A DNA stretch of 8,356 bases from Candidatus Tenebribacter mawsonii (GTDB lineage Bacteria; Cloacimonadota; Cloacimonadia; Cloacimonadales; TCS61). Shown here in pieces: positions 6,183 through 8,356 of the stretch. Positions within the stretch are counted from its first letter, which is position 1. Every line of letters starts with the position of its first letter. The translations under genes and the position numbers were made by a program. The notes under the pieces were generated by a model. The model was not told the DNA's origin, made no database searches, and saw only the letters and a list, made by a program, of their open reading frames with translations. Location: the NCBI GenBank assembly GCA_030765665.1, contig JAVCCD010000057.1:1-8356 (forward strand), given 5' to 3'.

Positions 6183-6604
6183 AGCAAAGCTCTACAATAA
6201 AATTCATTGATAAGATGAAATTTGATGTTGAATTGAATGGGCACCATTTCGTAATCGATGCTAGTGAACAAGTAGGTGGAGAGGATAATGGTCCAAGACC
6301 CAAAGGATTAATGTTAAGTGCACTTGGTGGATGTACTGGAATGGATGTTGTTTCAATACTTCGGAAAATGAAAGTAATTGGATATGAACTAAGTATAGAT
6401 GTGTCTGGAGAACTAACAGATGAACATCCAAAGATATATCACAATTTAACTGTTGAATATAGATTTACAGGAAGTGATCTTCCTGAAAGTAAAATAAAAA
6501 AAGCTGTAGAACTATCTGAAACTAGATACTGTGGAGTTTCGGAAATGTTACGTAAATCTGCAAAAATTAACACAAGTATATATATAAACAGAGAGGAAAT
6601 ATGA
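6179..6604 (+). CDS. OsmC/YhfA-family thiol peroxidase-like protein
   Basis: This 141-residue OsmC-fold protein has both family cysteines in place. C52 lies in ALGGCTGMDVVSILRKM (48-64), at the start of the central helix, and C118 in RYCGVSEML (116-124). These are the peroxidatic and resolving Cys of OsmC/Ohr enzymes, which reduce organic hydroperoxides using thiol reductants. The GGCTGMDVVSILRKM signature and short length fit the YhfA branch rather than classical Ohr. It is predicted cytoplasmic, with no signal sequence. The start overlaps the regulator stop (ATGA), and its own stop overlaps the next start in the same way. The adjacent thioredoxin-like protein could not reduce it directly if that protein is exported, so the two probably work in different compartments. 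Family and catalytic residues are seen; the physiological substrate is unknown. Confidence 0.93.
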   Translation: MKQSSTIKFIDKMKFDVELNGHHFVIDASEQVGGEDNGPRPKGLMLSALGGCTGMDVVSILRKMKVIGYELSIDVSGELTDEHPKIYHNLTVEYRFTGSDLPESKIKKAVELSETRYCGVSEMLRKSAKINTSIYINREEI

Positions 6605-7074
6605 CAAAGAAAGTAATAATTTTATCAGCGTTGATCACATTGATCATGATATCTGCATGTATCGCTGAAAATCCAAAAGGGAATACAGAAGAAGGTATAA
6701 ACTGGTTTACCAATTTGGAGGAAGCGCAAAAGATAGCCCAAGAGAAGAACGTTCCTATATTTGTTCACTTCACGGGTTCCGACTGGTGTGGATGGTGTTG
6801 GAAACTTGAAGAAGAAGTTTATTCTCAACTAGTATTTCAAGATTATGTTGCCGAAAATATGGTTATGGCAACAATAGATTTTCCAAAGAAAATTCAGCAA
6901 ACTGCAGAAGTGAAAGCATACAATCGAGCACTAGCAACAAAATATGGTATCAAGGGATTTCCAACTGTTCAATTATTGAATCCAGACGGTTCTCAAATTG
7001 CTCAAACAGGATATCAGTATGGTGGACCAGAAAAATATATTGAGCATTTAAAAGAATTGTTAGTTAACAAATGA
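6601..7074 (+). CDS. exported thioredoxin-fold lipoprotein (CGWC, thioredoxin_7-like)
   Basis: This 157-residue protein begins with a lysine pair and a hydrophobic stretch (5-19) ending in I-S-A-C20, a good lipobox, so it is probably lipid-anchored in the envelope facing the periplasm. The mature part is a thioredoxin fold: a beta strand VPIFVHFTGSDW (51-62), the redox site C63-G-W-C66, a long helix, and cis-proline P121 in IKGFPTVQLL. The W-C-G-W-C context and the LEEEVYSQLVFQDYV segment after it resemble the DUF255/thioredoxin_7 group, which reduces disulfides or handles oxidised proteins outside the cytoplasm. GAGAGGAAAT upstream provides a ribosome site, and the ATG overlaps the OsmC stop. 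With its neighbours it suggests thiol repair in the envelope. Fold, redox site and lipobox are seen; the partner is unknown. Confidence 0.9.
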   Translation: MTKKVIILSALITLIMISACIAENPKGNTEEGINWFTNLEEAQKIAQEKNVPIFVHFTGSDWCGWCWKLEEEVYSQLVFQDYVAENMVMATIDFPKKIQQTAEVKAYNRALATKYGIKGFPTVQLLNPDGSQIAQTGYQYGGPEKYIEHLKELLVNK

Positions 7075-7081
7075 AGGAAGG
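7074..7081 (+). promoter_or_regulatory. Shine-Dalgarno that selects the internal ATG of the TPR gene
   Basis: AAGGAAGG ends four bases before the ATG at 7086. An in-frame ATG at 7071 overlaps the previous stop but has no ribosome site upstream. It would also place five extra residues, including an acidic one, before the signal peptide. The start at 7086 is therefore preferred. Confidence 0.75.
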
Positions 7082-7085
7082 TATT

Positions 7086-7829
7086 ATGAAAACTATTACA
7101 CTCATCCTGCTATTAATAAGTGTAGGCTTAATGGCTGTGCCGTTAACTGAGCTAGAAAAAACAGATGCCTTACACGATGCCAGTGAATATGATACTGAAC
7201 TTGTACAATTAGAAACACTATCTGCTGAATATCCGGAAGATGTTGAAATCTTGTGGAGATTAGCTCAAGTGCATTTTGATATTGCAGATCAAACAGAAGA
7301 CATAGAAGTTCATAAAGCTCATTTCTATCCGGGTTTTGAAGCTGCAAAAATGGCTGTAACAATTGATCCAAATTCTGCCAGAGCAAATCATTGGTATGCT
7401 ACACTTATTGGAAAGATAGGGATGTTAGAAGGAACGAAGCAGAAGATTATTAATTCCTATGAAGTAGAAGAATATGGGTTGAAAGCTATTGAGCTTGATC
7501 CAACTTATGATGGTTCGTTACATTTGCTAGGTAGATGGCATTATGAACTCGCCGATTTAAGTTGGGTAGAAAGAACAGTTGCGAAAATAGTTTATGAAAC
7601 ACCACCAAAAGCCAGCTTTGAAGAGTCAGTAACATTTTACAAAAAAGCTATAGAAGCCAAAGATGATGAAGTACGCCATTATTTATGGATCGGTAAAGCA
7701 TTTATAAAACTAAAAGACAACGAAGAAGCAAAGAAATATCTGACAATAGCAACAGAAATAACACCACTTGATGACTCAGATAAATTGATGCAGAAAGAAG
7801 CAGCGGAATTACTCGAAAAATTGAAATAA
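7086..7829 (+). CDS. exported TPR protein of the RMDN (regulator of microtubule dynamics) type
   Basis: This 247-residue protein opens with a classical signal peptide: one Lys, then a hydrophobic core to about residue 16, with likely cleavage after A17. The rest is helical repeat. TPR-like units appear around 33-65, 84-118 (AKMAVTIDPNSARANHWYATLIG), 125-156 (EYGLKAIELDPTYDGSLHLLG) and 178-223 (EESVTFYKKAIEA, then YLWIGKAFIKLKDNEEAKKYL). The segment LLGRWHYELADLSWVERTVA (147-166), followed by PP-x-AS-x-EE (173-180), closely resembles a signature I know from eukaryotic RMDN/FAM82 proteins, including PTPIP51. TPR proteins are scaffolds, and no enzyme motif is seen. It is the last gene of the operon, ahead of a strong terminator, and would work in the periplasm beside the thioredoxin lipoprotein. 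TPR and export are well supported. The RMDN relation rests on recalled signature similarity, and the function is unknown. Confidence 0.85.
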   Translation: MKTITLILLLISVGLMAVPLTELEKTDALHDASEYDTELVQLETLSAEYPEDVEILWRLAQVHFDIADQTEDIEVHKAHFYPGFEAAKMAVTIDPNSARANHWYATLIGKIGMLEGTKQKIINSYEVEEYGLKAIELDPTYDGSLHLLGRWHYELADLSWVERTVAKIVYETPPKASFEESVTFYKKAIEAKDDEVRHYLWIGKAFIKLKDNEEAKKYLTIATEITPLDDSDKLMQKEAAELLEKLK

Positions 7830-7853
7830 ATATAATTACTACCAAATAATCTA

Positions 7854-7890
7854 ATCCTTCAAAGTGGAAAGACTTTGGAGGATTTTTTTT
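7854..7890 (+). terminator. Rho-independent terminator of the MarR-OsmC-Trx-TPR operon
   Basis: ATCCTTCAAAG (7854-7864) pairs with CTTTGGAGGAT (7873-7883) over 11 positions with a single U-G wobble, closing an 8-base loop. The stem is followed at once by a run of T to 7890. It lies 25 bases after the TPR stop. The same hairpin could end hutI transcription arriving on the other strand, where only a broken T-rich tract (TTAGATTATTTGG) follows it, so it is stronger for the + strand. Confidence 0.92.
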
Positions 7891-8356
7891 ATGTGATAAT
7901 TTCACCATTCTTAATAACAGTTTCAACATTATTCGAGCCGAAATGATATGGTAAAAATTGATATGATGCCATATCCATTATTAGAATATCTGCTTTCTTC
8001 CCAATTTCAATACTTCCAATTTTATCACCCAATTCTAGAGAATGAGCTGCATTAATTGTAGAAGCACAAATAGCCTCAGCTGGTGTCATTTTCATTTGCA
8101 GGCAAGCAAGAGTGATGACAAATTGCATACTATCGCAGTTACAGCTTCCTGGGTTATAATCTGTAGCTAAAGCAACAGCTAAACCTGCTTCGATCATATC
8201 ACGTGCTCTTGCGTAAGATTTCATACCTAATGAAAATATTGTTCCAGGTAGTAGTATGGGGATAACTCCATTATCTCTTAGCGCTTTTATGCCTTCATCA
8301 GATGCTGCTCCAAGGTGATCTGCAGAAATGGCTTCAACTTCTCCGGCAAGCTCTGC
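7889..8356 (-). CDS. hutI: imidazolonepropionase, C-terminal fragment
   Basis: The reverse-strand frame is open from the right edge of the window to a TAA at 7889-7891, giving the last 155 residues of an enzyme normally near 400. HutI is a metal-dependent amidohydrolase that hydrolyses imidazolonepropionate to formiminoglutamate, the third step of histidine degradation. Numbering from the window edge, visible features are SADHL (11-15, with the catalytic-region His14), LLPGT (35-39), ALATDYNPGSC (62-72, Asp66 as the metal-site Asp), MTPAEAICASTINAAHSLEL, IGSIEIGKKADILIMD and the PYHFG near the C terminus. These are diagnostic of HutI among amidohydrolases. An internal ATG at the 8222-8224 codon is not the real start, because conserved family sequence continues upstream of it. 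The gene is convergent with the TPR gene. Presence of HutI indicates amino-acid catabolism; the other hut genes are not in view. Confidence 0.95.
   Translation of the reverse strand, partial: AELAGEVEAISADHLGAASDEGIKALRDNGVIPILLPGTIFSLGMKSYARARDMIEAGLAVALATDYNPGSCNCDSMQFVITLACLQMKMTPAEAICASTINAAHSLELGDKIGSIEIGKKADILIMDMASYQFLPYHFGSNNVETVIKNGEIIT

Noticed and set aside
6179..6604. Calling the OsmC-family gene ohr and the regulator ohrR
   Set aside because: The cysteine contexts and length fit the YhfA branch, and the OhrR sensing Cys is not at its aligned position, so these specific names are not supported.
7071..7085. ATG at 7071 as the TPR gene start
   Set aside because: There is no ribosome site before it, while AAGGAAGG sits right before the ATG at 7086, which also gives a cleaner signal peptide.
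1..8356. CRISPR arrays, tRNA or rRNA genes, insertion sequences, phage or attachment sites
   Set aside because: I found no spaced repeats of CRISPR type, no tRNA-like cloverleaf or CCA ends, no transposase or integrase coding sequence and no terminal inverted repeats; nearly all bases are accounted for by housekeeping-type or envelope genes.

Overview
The window is AT-rich, about one third GC, and densely coded. Two co-directional operons on the + strand are followed by one convergent gene on the - strand. The gene set suggests a bacterium of the FCB superphylum, and Cloacimonadota (Cloacimonetes) would fit best. The reasons are a group II geranylgeranylglyceryl phosphate (GGGP) synthase in a bacterial gene context, adjacent to a UbiA prenyltransferase, plus low GC and a histidine-degradation gene. 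No rRNA or other phylogenetic marker is present, so the phylum is an inference.

Region 1 (1-5586) is one run of seven genes that touch or overlap at almost every junction. In order they are: the 3' end of a UbiA-type prenyltransferase; a GGGP synthase; a PHP-domain phosphatase of the CpsB/CapC (YwqE) type; an NAD(P)-binding sugar epimerase/dehydratase-like protein; a class I methyltransferase-like protein with an unusual SAM loop; an LPG_synthase_TM/YbhN-type multi-spanning membrane protein; and a MoxR-type AAA+ ATPase. The first two proteins match successive steps of archaeal ether-lipid assembly: first and second prenyl transfer onto glycerol-1-phosphate. The other five look like a head-group or lipid modification, translocation and quality-control set. 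No published system with this composition is known to me, so its joint role is inference.

Region 2 (5587-5726) is a 140-base intergenic stretch. It holds a plausible sigma70-like promoter, a pair of 10-base direct repeats 20 bases apart, overlapping small palindromes and a strong Shine-Dalgarno.

Region 3 (5727-7829) is a four-gene operon: a MarR-family regulator, an OsmC/YhfA-like thiol peroxidase, a thioredoxin-fold lipoprotein with a CGWC active site, and an exported TPR protein resembling the eukaryotic RMDN (regulator of microtubule dynamics) family. The first three junctions are ATGA overlaps or close to it. The operon reads as an autoregulated thiol or peroxide stress module extending from cytoplasm to cell envelope. 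It ends at a clear Rho-independent terminator (7854-7890).

Region 4 (7889-8356, - strand) is the C-terminal part of imidazolonepropionase (hutI), converging on the same terminator and running off the right edge of the window.
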